DNA of 64,000 nt. Origin: Microbacterium sp. MYb72. GTDB taxonomy: Bacteria; Actinomycetota; Actinomycetes; Actinomycetales; Microbacteriaceae. The notes beneath the pieces are model-generated. The model was not told the origin of the DNA, did not search any database, and saw nothing but the letters and a program-made list of their open reading frames with translations. A program made the translations under genes and the position numbers. Below, one piece after another: positions 1 through 8,275 of this stretch (position 1 is its first letter; each line of letters starts with the position of its first letter). Location of the stretch: the NCBI RefSeq assembly GCF_002979415.1, contig NZ_PCOT01000006.1:96983-160982 (forward strand). The letters run 5' to 3'.

Positions 1-1
1 T

Positions 2-94
2 GCGGGCGTCGATCGAGTCGGCTCCGACGACGAGGAGGTCGTGGACTGGATCGAGGCGGCGGCGAACGAAGAGTCTGAGGACCGGCCCGCGTAG
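2..94 (+). CDS. C-terminal fragment of an unidentified protein
   Basis: The window opens inside a gene. Reading from base 2 there is an open frame of 30 codons ending in TAG at 92-94, with an acidic tail rich in Asp and Glu (ending NEESEDRPA). Too little remains to name the product. The high-GC third positions and the clean stop followed by a new gene with its own ribosome site suggest a real gene end rather than chance reading. The exact function cannot be inferred. Confidence 0.5.
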   Translation, partial: AGVDRVGSDDEEVVDWIEAAANEESEDRPA

Positions 95-179
95 CCGTTC
101 CGCATGGAAACGGGCGGGAGCCGTTCGGGTTCCGTCTGGATCCGCGCCTCGCGGTCGCGCGCGGAGGAGTGTGGATGGC

Positions 180-728
180 ATGTCCCTCATCCACCGTCCC
201 CGCTTCACCACCGCACCCGTAACCGCCGCGGTGCCCGCCGCGCTCGTTCGCGCCCCGCGGTGGGGGCACCTGTCGCGGAGCGTGAGCCACTACGGCACCG
301 TCGCCTGCGTGCTGGCCATCTATCCGCCCGACTCCTCGGATGCCGAGCGCCGGCTGGCCGAGGCGAACCGGCTGTACGCGCCGCTGTCCTTCGGCGGCAG
401 CGTCGTCGCGTGGGTGGCCCTGTGCGCCGTCGGTGCGCCTCCGCTGCTCGCCGCGATCGCGCTCGCCGTCGTGCTCCTGCCCGTCGGCATCCTCCTCTCC
501 CGTCGCTCCCGCGGCATCCGGAGCCGCACGATCACGCTCTCGTCGAGCAGGTCGGGGCTCGGCGACGACACGGCCGACGAGCGTGCGCGACAGCGCCGCC
601 TCGACACCCTGGCGGAGGCACTGGAGGACGCCGCCGTCGCCTGCCGTCAGGGCGTGAGCGACCGCGCCGGATTCGACCGCGTGTGGCGGGCGGCGTATGC
701 GCATGCGCTCGCCGTCGCGGTGCGGTGA
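180..728 (+). CDS. Small membrane protein of unknown function
   Basis: A 182-residue protein with one strongly hydrophobic stretch, probably two closely spaced membrane segments at about residues 75-108 (AVGAPPLLAAIALAVVLLPV), a cytosolic-looking basic linker (RRSRGIRSR) and a charged C-terminal helix. The N-terminal part has a compact motif around SHYGTVACVLAIYP. It resembles a family of uncharacterised Microbacteriaceae proteins (possibly DUF6611, from memory). I chose ATG 180 because the strong Shine-Dalgarno GGAGGAG at 163-169 stands 10 bases upstream; the in-frame GTG at 171 would sit almost on top of it. It ends 25 bases before the DUF389 gene, so the two may be cotranscribed. No function can be assigned. 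Confidence 0.7.
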   Translation: MSLIHRPRFTTAPVTAAVPAALVRAPRWGHLSRSVSHYGTVACVLAIYPPDSSDAERRLAEANRLYAPLSFGGSVVAWVALCAVGAPPLLAAIALAVVLLPVGILLSRRSRGIRSRTITLSSSRSGLGDDTADERARQRRLDTLAEALEDAAVACRQGVSDRAGFDRVWRAAYAHALAVAVR

Positions 729-752
729 GGCCGAGGCGAGCACAATAGGGGC

Positions 753-1790
753 ATGCTCTCCGTCCGCGTCAGCGTCGCCCGCCCGCTCTCCGCACAGGTT
801 CGCGAGAGCCTCGCGCAGGACCCCACCGTCTGCGGGCTGATCGTGGTCCCCGGCGCCGCGCTCGACGGTCACGGCGACGTGATCCTGTTCGAGATGACCA
901 GGGAGAACGCGAACAACATCATGCGCTCGCTCCGGCACCTCGGCGTGCCGGAGGAGGGCGGCATCGTCGTGTCCGAGCCGCTGGTCGTCGTCTCCGACGC
1001 GGCCGATCGTGCGGAGAAGGTCGCGCCGGGGCATCCCGCCGACGGCGTGCTGTGGGCGCAGCTCGCGAGCCACGCCGAGGAGGATGCCCGGCCCTCGGTC
1101 TCGTTCTTCGTCTTCCTGCTGCTCGCGACGCTCATCGCCGGGGTCGGCCGGATCCTCGATCAGCCGATCCTCATCATCGGGGCGATGGTCGTCGGACCGG
1201 AGTTCGCTCCCCTCGCCGCGATCTCCTATGCGCTCGTGCGCCGTCGCCGGGGGATCGTCGCGCCGGCTCTCGGCACGCTCCTCGGCGGCTTCGCGGCGTG
1301 CGCGGCGATCGCCTGGGCCGTGTGGGCGCTCCTCTACGGACTCGGCGTGATCACGTTCGCGCAGGCGACGACGGGAACCGCGACGGAGTTCATCGTCGCC
1401 CCTGACGCCTGGTCGTTCGTGATCGCCATCCTCGCGGGGATCGCGGGGGTGCTCTCCCTGACGACGGCGAAGTCGTCGGCGCTCGTCGGCGTGTTCATCT
1501 CGATCACCACAGTGCCGGCCGTGGGCACCATCGGGCTCACCCTCGCGGTCGGCGCCTGGGAAGAGGCGCGGGGCTCGGCGATCCAGCTCCTCGTCAACCT
1601 CTGCGGTCTTCTCATCGCCGGGGTCGCCACCCTCTACGTGCAGCTGCTCACCGGCCGCTGGCGGGGTCTGCGCGCCGCACGGCTGCGCAGGCGCCCGCGC
1701 CAGCGCAGCAGCGCCCGCGTGCGGATGCTCAGCATCGAGGAGGACGCCCGCCAGCCGCGCCGCGCACGGGGCGCACGCCGCGACGGGTGA
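753..1790 (+). CDS. DUF389 family membrane protein
   Basis: A 345-residue protein. The first ~110 residues form a soluble alpha/beta domain, followed by a DUF389 membrane core of about six helices starting near residue 113 (FFVFLLLATLIAGVGRIL) with the family hallmark of a polar helix pair around DQPILIIGAMVVGPEFAPLA. The C-terminus is a very basic Arg-rich tail (RLRRRPRQRSSARVR). DUF389 proteins (the cyanobacterial/actinobacterial TIGR00341-like group) are polytopic membrane proteins without an established substrate. Transport of an ion or small solute is only a guess. Its stop codon is 12 bases from the convergent stop of the PaiB-like gene. Confidence 0.85.
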   Translation: MLSVRVSVARPLSAQVRESLAQDPTVCGLIVVPGAALDGHGDVILFEMTRENANNIMRSLRHLGVPEEGGIVVSEPLVVVSDAADRAEKVAPGHPADGVLWAQLASHAEEDARPSVSFFVFLLLATLIAGVGRILDQPILIIGAMVVGPEFAPLAAISYALVRRRRGIVAPALGTLLGGFAACAAIAWAVWALLYGLGVITFAQATTGTATEFIVAPDAWSFVIAILAGIAGVLSLTTAKSSALVGVFISITTVPAVGTIGLTLAVGAWEEARGSAIQLLVNLCGLLIAGVATLYVQLLTGRWRGLRAARLRRRPRQRSSARVRMLSIEEDARQPRRARGARRDG

Positions 1791-1802
1791 GACGCCGCGC
1801 GG

Positions 1803-2402
1803 TCACCCCTGGATGCGCCGCATCTCCTCGGCGAGCGGGCCGTTGGTCTCATCGAACCGCCGCGTGATGCGTTCGCGCACCTCCGGCTGCTTGTTCTGGC
1901 TGAGCTTCGCCCTGGCGTCGAACCGGGTGACCCGCATGCGCAGGCCCACCGTGCCCTTGGCCGCACGGCGCGTGCCCTCCTCGTCGTCGCTCAGGCTGCG
2001 GCCGTGCGCCCTGTGCTGCTCGAAGTGGTCGGTGAGGCGGGAGAGCATCGCGTAGTTCTCCTCCTCGTCCAGGATCGCGGGCGTGCCGTAGAGATGCGCG
2101 GTCACGTGATTCCAGGTGGGCACCAGATCTCCCGGTTCGTACAGGCTCGGCGACACGTAGTCGTGCGGTCCCTGGATGATCACGAGCACCTCGTGCGCAC
2201 CGAGCTCGTGCAGCTGCTCGTCGGGTCGACCGAAGTGACTGGCGATCACGATGCCGCTCTCGTCCTCGTCGAGCAGCACGGGGTAGTGCGATGCGACGAG
2301 GCCGGTGGATGCCGGCGACACGAACGTCGCCCACGGATTGCCGCGGATGAGCCGCTTGACCTCCTCCTGGTCGGTCATCAGGTAGCGGGGCGTGTGGCGC
2401 AT
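1803..2402 (-). CDS. FMN-binding negative transcriptional regulator, PaiB family
   Basis: A 199-residue protein matching the PaiB-like FMN-binding split-barrel family in length and layout. It starts RHTPRYLMTDQEEVKRLI and carries the conserved blocks NPWATFVSPASTGLVASHYP, HVLVIIQGPHDY-like and VPTWNHVTAHLYG. In Bacillus PaiB represses sporulation and protease genes; many actinobacterial members are probably flavin-binding enzymes, so the regulator label is inherited. The start ATG (2402-2400) shares one base with the stop of the upstream EamA gene (TGATG), so the two are translationally coupled in one transcript. Both are opposite a MocR regulator that may control them. Confidence 0.88.
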   Translation of the reverse strand: MRHTPRYLMTDQEEVKRLIRGNPWATFVSPASTGLVASHYPVLLDEDESGIVIASHFGRPDEQLHELGAHEVLVIIQGPHDYVSPSLYEPGDLVPTWNHVTAHLYGTPAILDEEENYAMLSRLTDHFEQHRAHGRSLSDDEEGTRRAAKGTVGLRMRVTRFDARAKLSQNKQPEVRERITRRFDETNGPLAEEMRRIQG

Positions 2403-3337
2403 CAGGACTCCTCGGTCGATCGGGTGGGGGTGAGCCGGGTGCGCACGGCCAGGGCGGCGCACGCGATCACAGCTAGGCCGCCGAGCACGGTCGCCCAGCC
2501 GATCCGCTCGTGCAACAGGAGCGCCGCCCAGAGGATCGTGATCACGGGCTGGGCCAGCTGCACCTGGCTGACCTGCGCCATCGGGCCGATCGCGAGGCCG
2601 CGGTACCAGGCGAAGAAGCCGAGGAACATGCTCACGACGGCGAGGTAGGCGAAGGCCAGCCACTCGACGGGCGTGGCACTCGGAGGGTCGGCGGCGACGG
2701 AGACCGCGGTGAGCGCGATCATCAGCGGTGCGGCGAGCACGAGCGCCCACGAGACCGTCTGCCATGAGCCGAGCTCGCGTGCGAGCAGGCCGCCCTCCGC
2801 GTATCCGATCGCCGCGGCGAGCACGGCGCAGAACAGCAGCAGGTCCGACCACTGCAGCCCGCCGAAACCGCCGTTCTGCAGCGACGCGAAGGCGACGGCG
2901 GCGGCCGCGCCCAGGACGGCGAAGACCCAGAAGGATGTCGCGGGTCGCTCCTTCGTGCGCAGCACGACCATGGCGGCGGTCGCCGCGGGGAGCAGGCCGA
3001 TCACGACAGCGCTGTGTCCGGCGGGGGCGGTCGTCAGCGCGAACGAGGTGAGCAGCGGGAAGCCGGCGACGACGCCGCCGGCGACGACGGCCAGGCGCGC
3101 CCACTGCGAACCGGTCGGCGGATGCTGTCGGGTCGCCGCCAGCGCGATCGCCGCGAGGCCGGCGGCGACGACCGCGCGTCCGGCGCCGATGAAGAGAGGG
3201 GAGAGGCCGCCCACGGCGATGCGGGTGAACGGGACCGTGAACGAGAACGCGAGGATGCCGAGGAGACCCCACCAGAGGCCGGCGCGCGAGGATAGCGCCT
3301 TCGGCTTATCCAGGATAACGCTACTCTGATCTTTCAT
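2402..3337 (-). CDS. EamA/DMT-family transporter
   Basis: A 311-residue polytopic membrane protein with about ten helices in two EamA repeats (roughly residues 18-150 and 165-300). It carries the repeat signature of the drug/metabolite transporter superfamily, such as FTRIAVGGLSPLFIGAGRA in the first half and QVQLAQPVITILWAALLLHE in the second. Such carriers usually export amino acids or small metabolites. The start codon overlaps the start of the divergent MocR regulator within the tetranucleotide CATG (3335-3338). MocR/PdxR-type regulators commonly control such divergent exporters or vitamin B6 and amino-acid genes. The substrate is unknown. Confidence 0.87.
   Translation of the reverse strand: MKDQSSVILDKPKALSSRAGLWWGLLGILAFSFTVPFTRIAVGGLSPLFIGAGRAVVAAGLAAIALAATRQHPPTGSQWARLAVVAGGVVAGFPLLTSFALTTAPAGHSAVVIGLLPAATAAMVVLRTKERPATSFWVFAVLGAAAAVAFASLQNGGFGGLQWSDLLLFCAVLAAAIGYAEGGLLARELGSWQTVSWALVLAAPLMIALTAVSVAADPPSATPVEWLAFAYLAVVSMFLGFFAWYRGLAIGPMAQVSQVQLAQPVITILWAALLLHERIGWATVLGGLAVIACAALAVRTRLTPTRSTEES
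3306..3318. promoter_or_regulatory. Candidate MocR operator between divergent genes
   Basis: A perfect palindrome TTATCC-A-GGATAA lies 17 bases inside the start of the plus-strand gene's upstream side and within the first codons of the EamA gene. The half AGGATA recurs at 3289-3294 and 3343-3348, giving a cluster of three direct half-sites about 20-30 bases apart. MocR regulators usually bind two or more direct repeats in their divergent promoters, so this is the natural candidate site. The assignment is inference. Confidence 0.45.
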
Positions 3338-4742
3338 GAGTCAGGATAGCACCGACCGAATCGTCGCCGGATTGCGCGGATGGATCACCGCTGCCCCTCC
3401 GGGGGCCCGGGTGCCGTCGAACCGAGCGTTGACCGCCGAGTACGGCGCGAGCCCCGTGACGGTGCAGAAGGCGATGCGCCGGCTCGTGGGCCTGGGGCTC
3501 GTGGAGTCGAGGCCAGGGGTCGGCACGTTCGTGCGCGCCGTGCGCGCGGCCCGGTCGGTCGACTACGGCTGGCAGACCGGAGCCCTCGGCGCTCCTCCGA
3601 ACCGCACGTCGGCGCTCGCATCGGCGCAGCGCGTCGCCGCCCCCGACGCGATCGGACTGCATGCGGGGTATCCCGCGGTCGACCTGCTCCCCGAGCGTCT
3701 GGTGCGTCAGGCGCTCGCGCGCGTCTCCCGCACCGAGATCGCGATGACCAGGGCGCCGGCGGCGGGCGTCCCGGATCTGCAGGCGTGGTTCGCCGGGGAG
3801 CTCGCAGCATCCGCCCCTGCCGGCGTCACCCCGGCGGCGGCGCGGGATGCGCTGATCATCTCCGGCAGCCAGAGCGGACTGAGCTCGATCTTCCGTGCGG
3901 TGGTCGGACCGGGCCGGCCGCTGCTGATCGAGTCGCCCTCCTACTGGGGCGCCATGCTCGCGGCGGAGCAGGCCGGGGTCGTGCTGGTGCCGATCCCCTC
4001 GGGGCTGGCGGGGCCCGACCCGGATGCCGTGGAGCGGGCGTTCGCGCAGACCGGAGCCCGCGCGTTCTACGCGCAGCCGACGTTCGCGAACCCGACCGGC
4101 GCGCAGTGGCCGGCGGAGACCGCGCATGCGGTGCTGGAGAGCGTGCGGAGACACGGCGCCTTCCTCATCGAAGACGACTGGGCGCACGATCTCGGCATCG
4201 ATGCGGAGCCGCGTCCGCTCGCCGCGCTCGACGACGACGGACACGTCGTGTACCTGCGATCGCTCACGAAGAGCGTGTCGCCGGCGCTCCGCGTCGCGGC
4301 GGTGATCGCGCGAGGACCGGCCAGGGAGCGCATCCTGGGCGACCGTGCCGCGGGATCGATGTACGTCAGCGGTCTGCTCCAGGTCGCCGCGCTCGAGGTC
4401 GTGACGCAGCCGGGCTGGCGCACGCACCTCCGCGGCCTCCGCGAGCAGCTGCGCTCCCGGCGCGACCTGATGCTCTCGTGCCTCGCCGAGCACGCCCCGC
4501 TCGCGACCGTCGAGACCGTGCCCGTCGGCGGTCTGAACCTCTGGGTGCGACTGCCCGAGGGGTCCGACGTGGGGCAGATCACCCGCGAGTGCGAGCTCCG
4601 CGGACTGATCGTCGCCCCCGGCGCCGAGTGGTTCCCCGCCGAGCCGTCCGGGCCCTTCGTGCGGCTCAACTACGCGAGCGCCGATCCGGCCCGTTTCGCC
4701 GAGGCGGCCGGCATCCTGGGCGGCGTTCTCGAGGCGCGCTGA
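3336..4742 (+). CDS. MocR-type GntR regulator with aminotransferase domain
   Basis: A 468-residue fusion typical of the MocR/PdxR subfamily. Residues ~3-70 form a GntR winged helix (AEYGASPVTVQKAMRRLVGL, then VESRPGVGTFV). Residues ~95-465 form a fold-type I aminotransferase domain. The PLP-binding lysine is probably K312 in SLTKSVSPALRV, and the cofactor-contacting blocks SGSQSGLSSIF, QPTFANPTG and IEDDWAHD are present. Such proteins sense PLP or amino-acid adducts and regulate neighbouring metabolic or export genes. The start ATG overlaps that of the divergent EamA gene, which is therefore the first candidate target. Confidence 0.93.
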   Translation: MSQDSTDRIVAGLRGWITAAPPGARVPSNRALTAEYGASPVTVQKAMRRLVGLGLVESRPGVGTFVRAVRAARSVDYGWQTGALGAPPNRTSALASAQRVAAPDAIGLHAGYPAVDLLPERLVRQALARVSRTEIAMTRAPAAGVPDLQAWFAGELAASAPAGVTPAAARDALIISGSQSGLSSIFRAVVGPGRPLLIESPSYWGAMLAAEQAGVVLVPIPSGLAGPDPDAVERAFAQTGARAFYAQPTFANPTGAQWPAETAHAVLESVRRHGAFLIEDDWAHDLGIDAEPRPLAALDDDGHVVYLRSLTKSVSPALRVAAVIARGPARERILGDRAAGSMYVSGLLQVAALEVVTQPGWRTHLRGLREQLRSRRDLMLSCLAEHAPLATVETVPVGGLNLWVRLPEGSDVGQITRECELRGLIVAPGAEWFPAEPSGPFVRLNYASADPARFAEAAGILGGVLEAR

Positions 4743-4761
4743 GGAGGTCTACACTCGCGGG

Positions 4762-5940
4762 GTGGGCGCACCGACTCGACGGATCAGCGCGGGGACGGTG
4801 ATCATCCTCGCGCTCGTCGCCGTCGCGGCGGTCTGCGTGCTCACGGGGCTCCTCCCGACGCACGACGCCGAGGCGCTCGGACTGCGCATCGCGCCGGTCA
4901 TGGGCTTCGTCATCGCGATCACGGTCGTCGCCGAGCTCGCCAGGGATGCCGCCGTGTTCGACGTGCTCTCCCAGCATCTCGCCCGCTGGGGTCGAGGGCG
5001 GGTGATCGGCCTGTGGGCCGCCGTCGTGGCGCTCGCCGTCGTGAGCACGGTGTTCCTGTCGCTCGACACCACCGCCGTGATCGTCACCCCGGTCGTGGTG
5101 GTCCTGGCGCAGAGCATCGGGGTGAGCCCGCTGCCGTTCGCCCTCGCCACGGTGTGGCTGGCGAACACGGCATCCCTCGCGCTCCCCGTCTCGAACCTCA
5201 CCAACCTCCTCGCCGCGCAGCGCATGGGCGGCGATCCGGGGGCGTTCCTCGCGCTCAGCTGGGCGCCCACGCTCGTCGGCATCGCGATCCCGGTCGCGAT
5301 CCTCACCGTCGCGCATCACCGCACGCTGTTCGCCGCCTACCGTGTGCCCACGGGCGGTGCGCCCTCCGACCGCATCCTGTTCTGGAGCGCCACCGGGGTG
5401 CTGATCGTGCTCATGCCGCTGCTGGCCGTCATGACGGAGGTCTGGATCCCCGCGACGGCTGCGGCGTGCGCCCTCGTCGTGCTCTTCGCCGTCCGCCGGA
5501 GGCACGTGCTGCGTCTGTCGCTCATCCCGTGGCGTGCGCTCGGCCTGGCCGGTGCGCTGTTCGTGCTGGTGGAGACCGCGCACGCGCAGGGCGTCCTGGG
5601 GTTCCTCGACGCGCTCGCGTCGTCGGGCGACGGTCCCGGCCAGCTCCTGGGGCTCGCGGCGGCGGGGGCCGTGGCGGCGAACGGCGTGAACAACCTCCCG
5701 GCCTACCTGATCCTCGAACCCTCCGCGCACGGACCCGTCGCGCTCATGGCCCTGCTGATCGGCGTGAACCTCGGGCCGCTCATCACCCCGTGGGCGTCAC
5801 TGGCCACCCTGCTGTGGCATCACCGGGTCGTCTCCCTCGGCGTCGACATCCGCTGGGGCCGCTTCATGCTCTGGGGTGCAGCGGTGGCCGTGCCGACCGT
5901 GGTCGTCGCGGCGCTGGTGCTCAGCCTCGTCTCGGGCTGA
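4762..5940 (+). CDS. SLC13/ArsB-type permease
   Basis: A 392-residue membrane protein with about ten helices, in the ion transporter superfamily that includes ArsB, NhaD and SLC13. Visible family traits are the two re-entrant-type regions around FLSLDTTAVIVTPVVVVLAQ and NGVNNLPAYLILEPSAHG, and the helix SVSNLTNLLAAQRMGG-like segment near residues 140-158. Members of this group export arsenite or exchange sodium or dicarboxylates. An ArsC-type gene at 30.0 kb is too far away to argue for arsenite. The start is GTG at 4762, 19 bases after the MocR stop, so it may be read from the same transcript. The substrate is undetermined. Confidence 0.82.
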   Translation: MGAPTRRISAGTVIILALVAVAAVCVLTGLLPTHDAEALGLRIAPVMGFVIAITVVAELARDAAVFDVLSQHLARWGRGRVIGLWAAVVALAVVSTVFLSLDTTAVIVTPVVVVLAQSIGVSPLPFALATVWLANTASLALPVSNLTNLLAAQRMGGDPGAFLALSWAPTLVGIAIPVAILTVAHHRTLFAAYRVPTGGAPSDRILFWSATGVLIVLMPLLAVMTEVWIPATAAACALVVLFAVRRRHVLRLSLIPWRALGLAGALFVLVETAHAQGVLGFLDALASSGDGPGQLLGLAAAGAVAANGVNNLPAYLILEPSAHGPVALMALLIGVNLGPLITPWASLATLLWHHRVVSLGVDIRWGRFMLWGAAVAVPTVVVAALVLSLVSG

Positions 5941-5975
5941 GCCACTCCTCGCATGCGACGGCCGCCGCATCTGCG

Positions 5976-6024
5976 GTGACCAGTTAGCTGAACACCTCCG
6001 TCTCCGTGACCAGTTAACTGAACA
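5976..6024. repeat. Pair of 19-bp direct repeats in the gap before the K+ transporter gene's end
   Basis: The sequence GTGACCAGTTARCTGAACA occurs at 5976-5994 and again at 6006-6024, differing at one base, with a 30-bp period. The core of the second copy, CAGTTAACTG, is a perfect palindrome. The gap lies between two convergent genes, so a promoter role is unlikely. The repeats could be remnants of a mobile-element end or a site for a sequence-specific protein. No open frame of note lies here. Confidence 0.6.
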
Positions 6025-6075
6025 GTTCCGCGTTTGCATCCGGGAGATCGGCTATTCCATGGAGCGCCCGCGCGG

Positions 6076-8160
6076 TCAGGCCTCGTTCGCGCCCTTCTTC
6101 GCCGTCGGGTCCTCCGACGGCGGCCCCTCGGGGCGGTGGGCGCGTCGTCCGTTCACGACCACGGGGCGACCGGCGCGCTCCTGGCCCGGCAGCGGACGCG
6201 AACGGCGGCCGTAGATGAGCTCCGATGAGTCGAGCAGCCACGGCACGAGCGTGATGGAGACGCCGTGGATCAGCATCAGCTGGTTGGCGATGCGCCGCGA
6301 CCGGCGGTTGTGCAGGAACGTCTCCCACCAGTGGCCGACGATGTACTGCGGCAGGTAGACCGTCACGACCGACGATCCGTGCTTCGCCCGGTACTTCTTG
6401 ATGAAGCCGGCGATGGGCTGCGCGAAGGAGCGGTACGGCGACTCCACGATCACGAGCGGGATCGGCATCAGGTGATCCTCCCACTCCTTCTGGAGCGCGG
6501 CGGCCTCCTCGGCGGAGACGGCGACGTGGATCGCCATCGTCTTGCCGTGCTTGGCGGCGATCGCGTAGTCGACGGCCTTCACGACGGGCTTCTGCAGCTT
6601 GCTGACGAGGACGAGCGCGACGTCTCCCGTGGCGCCGAACTTCGTGATGTCGTCGATCGCGATCTCGTGCTCGACGTCGCGGTAGTACCGCTTGACGCCC
6701 AGCATCAGGAACGCCAGGACCGGGATCGCGATGAACACGAGGTACGCGCCGTGCGTGAACTTGGTGATCGTCACGATCACGAGCACGAAGACCGTCAGCG
6801 TCGCGCCGATCGTGTTGATGACGAGGCCGACCTTCGCGCCCTGGCGATCGGATGCCGAGACGCTGCCGTCCGTCTGCCGCAGCAGTCTCTTCCAGTGCCG
6901 CACCATGCCGATCTGCCCGAGCGAGAACGACACGAAGACGCCGATGATGTACAGCTGGATGAGGGTCGTCAGCTTCGCCTGGAACACCACCAGCACGATG
7001 ATCGCGGCGATGCCGAGCACGATCATGCCGTTCGAGAACACGAGGCGGTCGCCGCGGGTGTTCAGCGACTTGGGCGCGTAGCCGTCGCGGGCGAGCACGG
7101 CGCCCAGCAGCGGGAAGCCGTTGAACGCGGTGTTGGCCGCGAGCAGCAGAACGCAGGCGGTCGCCGCCTGCACGATGAAGAACGGGATGCTGCCGCCGCC
7201 GAAGGTCGCGGCGGCGATCTGCGCCATCACGCTGGGCTGCGGCTTCGAGCAGTCGAAGCCGATCAGGTCGCAGGGGTTCTCGGCGTAGTGGACGCTCGTG
7301 ATGAGCCCCATGGCGGTGAGACCGGCGAACAGCAGGGCGGCGATGGAGCCCATCATCACCAGGGTCGTCTGGGCGTTGCGGATCTTCGGGGCGCGGAACG
7401 CCTGCACGCCGTTGGACACGGCCTCGACGCCGGTGAGGGCGGAGCATCCGCTCGAGAAGGCGCGCAGGATGAGCAGGATGATGGCGGCATCCGCGAGGTG
7501 CTCGCCCTGGATCTGATACGCGGCGCTGTCGGCCACGGGGGCATCGCCGAGGAAGGTGCGGATGAGGCCGGTGACGATCATGACGCCGACCGAGCCGATG
7601 AACAGGTACGTCGGGATCGCGAACACCGTGGACGCCTCGCGCACGCCGCGCAGGTTCACGATGACGATGAGGACGACGAAGCCCACCGCGAGCTCCACCC
7701 GGAGCGGGTCGAGCTCGGGAACCGCGGAGATGATGTTGTCGACTCCGGAGGCGATCGACACAGAGACGGTGAGGATGTAGTCGACGAGGAGGGCGGCCGC
7801 GACGATCACCCCGGGGATCTCGCCGAGGTTCTTCGACGCGACCTCGTAGTCGCCGCCGCCGGACGGGTACGCCTTGATGAGCTGGCGGTAGCTCAGCACG
7901 ACCACGATCAGCAGGACGACCACGGCTGCGGCGACCCATGGTGCGAAGGTGAGGAACGCCAGCCCGCCGAGCGCGAGCGTCAGCAGCATCTCCTGCGGAC
8001 CGTACGCGACCGAGCTCAACGCGTCGGACGCGAAGATCGGCAGCGCCATGCGCTTGGGGAGCAGTTGGTTGTCGGCCTGCTCGCTCGTCAGCGGGTCTCC
8101 GATGAGGATCCGCTTGGCGATCTGCGGTGCGTCCGGATTCTCCCGGGATTCGTCTGACAC
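6076..8160 (-). CDS. APC-family permease, KimA-like potassium transporter
   Basis: A protein of 694 residues (706 if GTG 8196 is used). The N-terminus carries the motif LIGDPLTSEQADNQLLPKRM followed by FASDALSSVAYGPQE, the signature of the KimA/YdaO branch of the APC superfamily, which imports K+ with protons and is inhibited by cyclic di-AMP. About twelve membrane helices span residues ~30-470, then a soluble C-terminal domain (~480-690), the cytosolic part that forms the dimer and binds c-di-AMP in Bacillus KimA. I prefer GTG 8160 because a TAGGCT -10 box (8174-8169) sits 8 bases upstream, a leaderless layout; the longer start has no ribosome site. It is divergent from the VanZ gene. No ydaO-type riboswitch fits in the 115-base gap. 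Confidence 0.85.
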   Translation of the reverse strand: MSDESRENPDAPQIAKRILIGDPLTSEQADNQLLPKRMALPIFASDALSSVAYGPQEMLLTLALGGLAFLTFAPWVAAAVVVLLIVVVLSYRQLIKAYPSGGGDYEVASKNLGEIPGVIVAAALLVDYILTVSVSIASGVDNIISAVPELDPLRVELAVGFVVLIVIVNLRGVREASTVFAIPTYLFIGSVGVMIVTGLIRTFLGDAPVADSAAYQIQGEHLADAAIILLILRAFSSGCSALTGVEAVSNGVQAFRAPKIRNAQTTLVMMGSIAALLFAGLTAMGLITSVHYAENPCDLIGFDCSKPQPSVMAQIAAATFGGGSIPFFIVQAATACVLLLAANTAFNGFPLLGAVLARDGYAPKSLNTRGDRLVFSNGMIVLGIAAIIVLVVFQAKLTTLIQLYIIGVFVSFSLGQIGMVRHWKRLLRQTDGSVSASDRQGAKVGLVINTIGATLTVFVLVIVTITKFTHGAYLVFIAIPVLAFLMLGVKRYYRDVEHEIAIDDITKFGATGDVALVLVSKLQKPVVKAVDYAIAAKHGKTMAIHVAVSAEEAAALQKEWEDHLMPIPLVIVESPYRSFAQPIAGFIKKYRAKHGSSVVTVYLPQYIVGHWWETFLHNRRSRRIANQLMLIHGVSITLVPWLLDSSELIYGRRSRPLPGQERAGRPVVVNGRRAHRPEGPPSEDPTAKKGANEA

Positions 8161-8205
8161 GTCGGGCGAGCCTACGCCACTCCCTGTGCTCCTCACGACA
8201 TCCTC

Positions 8206-8252
8206 ACGGAATCCCTACGCCCCGCGTGTGCTGCCCTAACGGAATCCTTACG
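8206..8252. promoter_or_regulatory. Direct repeats and divergent -10 boxes between K+ transporter and VanZ genes
   Basis: ACGGAATCCCTACG (8206-8219) and ACGGAATCCTTACG (8239-8252) match at 13 of 14 positions with a 33-bp period, three helical turns. Flanking them are a TAGGCT box reading left (8174-8169) and a TAGACT box reading right (8262-8267), each 8 bases from a GTG start. Tandem sites on one face of the helix suit a response-regulator dimer pair. The binding protein is unknown. Confidence 0.5.
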
Positions 8253-8275
8253 GGTGCGACATAGACTGGGATCCC

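Noticed and set aside
1803..3272. 489-codon frame that seems to fuse an Arg-rich protein to the PaiB protein
   Set aside because: Only the last 199 codons match PaiB. The first part is the EamA gene in another frame.
6265..8157. Long plus-strand open frame of 630 codons
   Set aside because: It is antisense to the K+ transporter, with composition typical of reverse-complemented high-GC codons (rich in Arg, Asp, Gln, His) and no family motifs.
8161..8275. ydaO/c-di-AMP riboswitch upstream of the KimA-like gene
   Set aside because: The gap is too short, the promoter appears leaderless and none of the conserved riboswitch cores is present.
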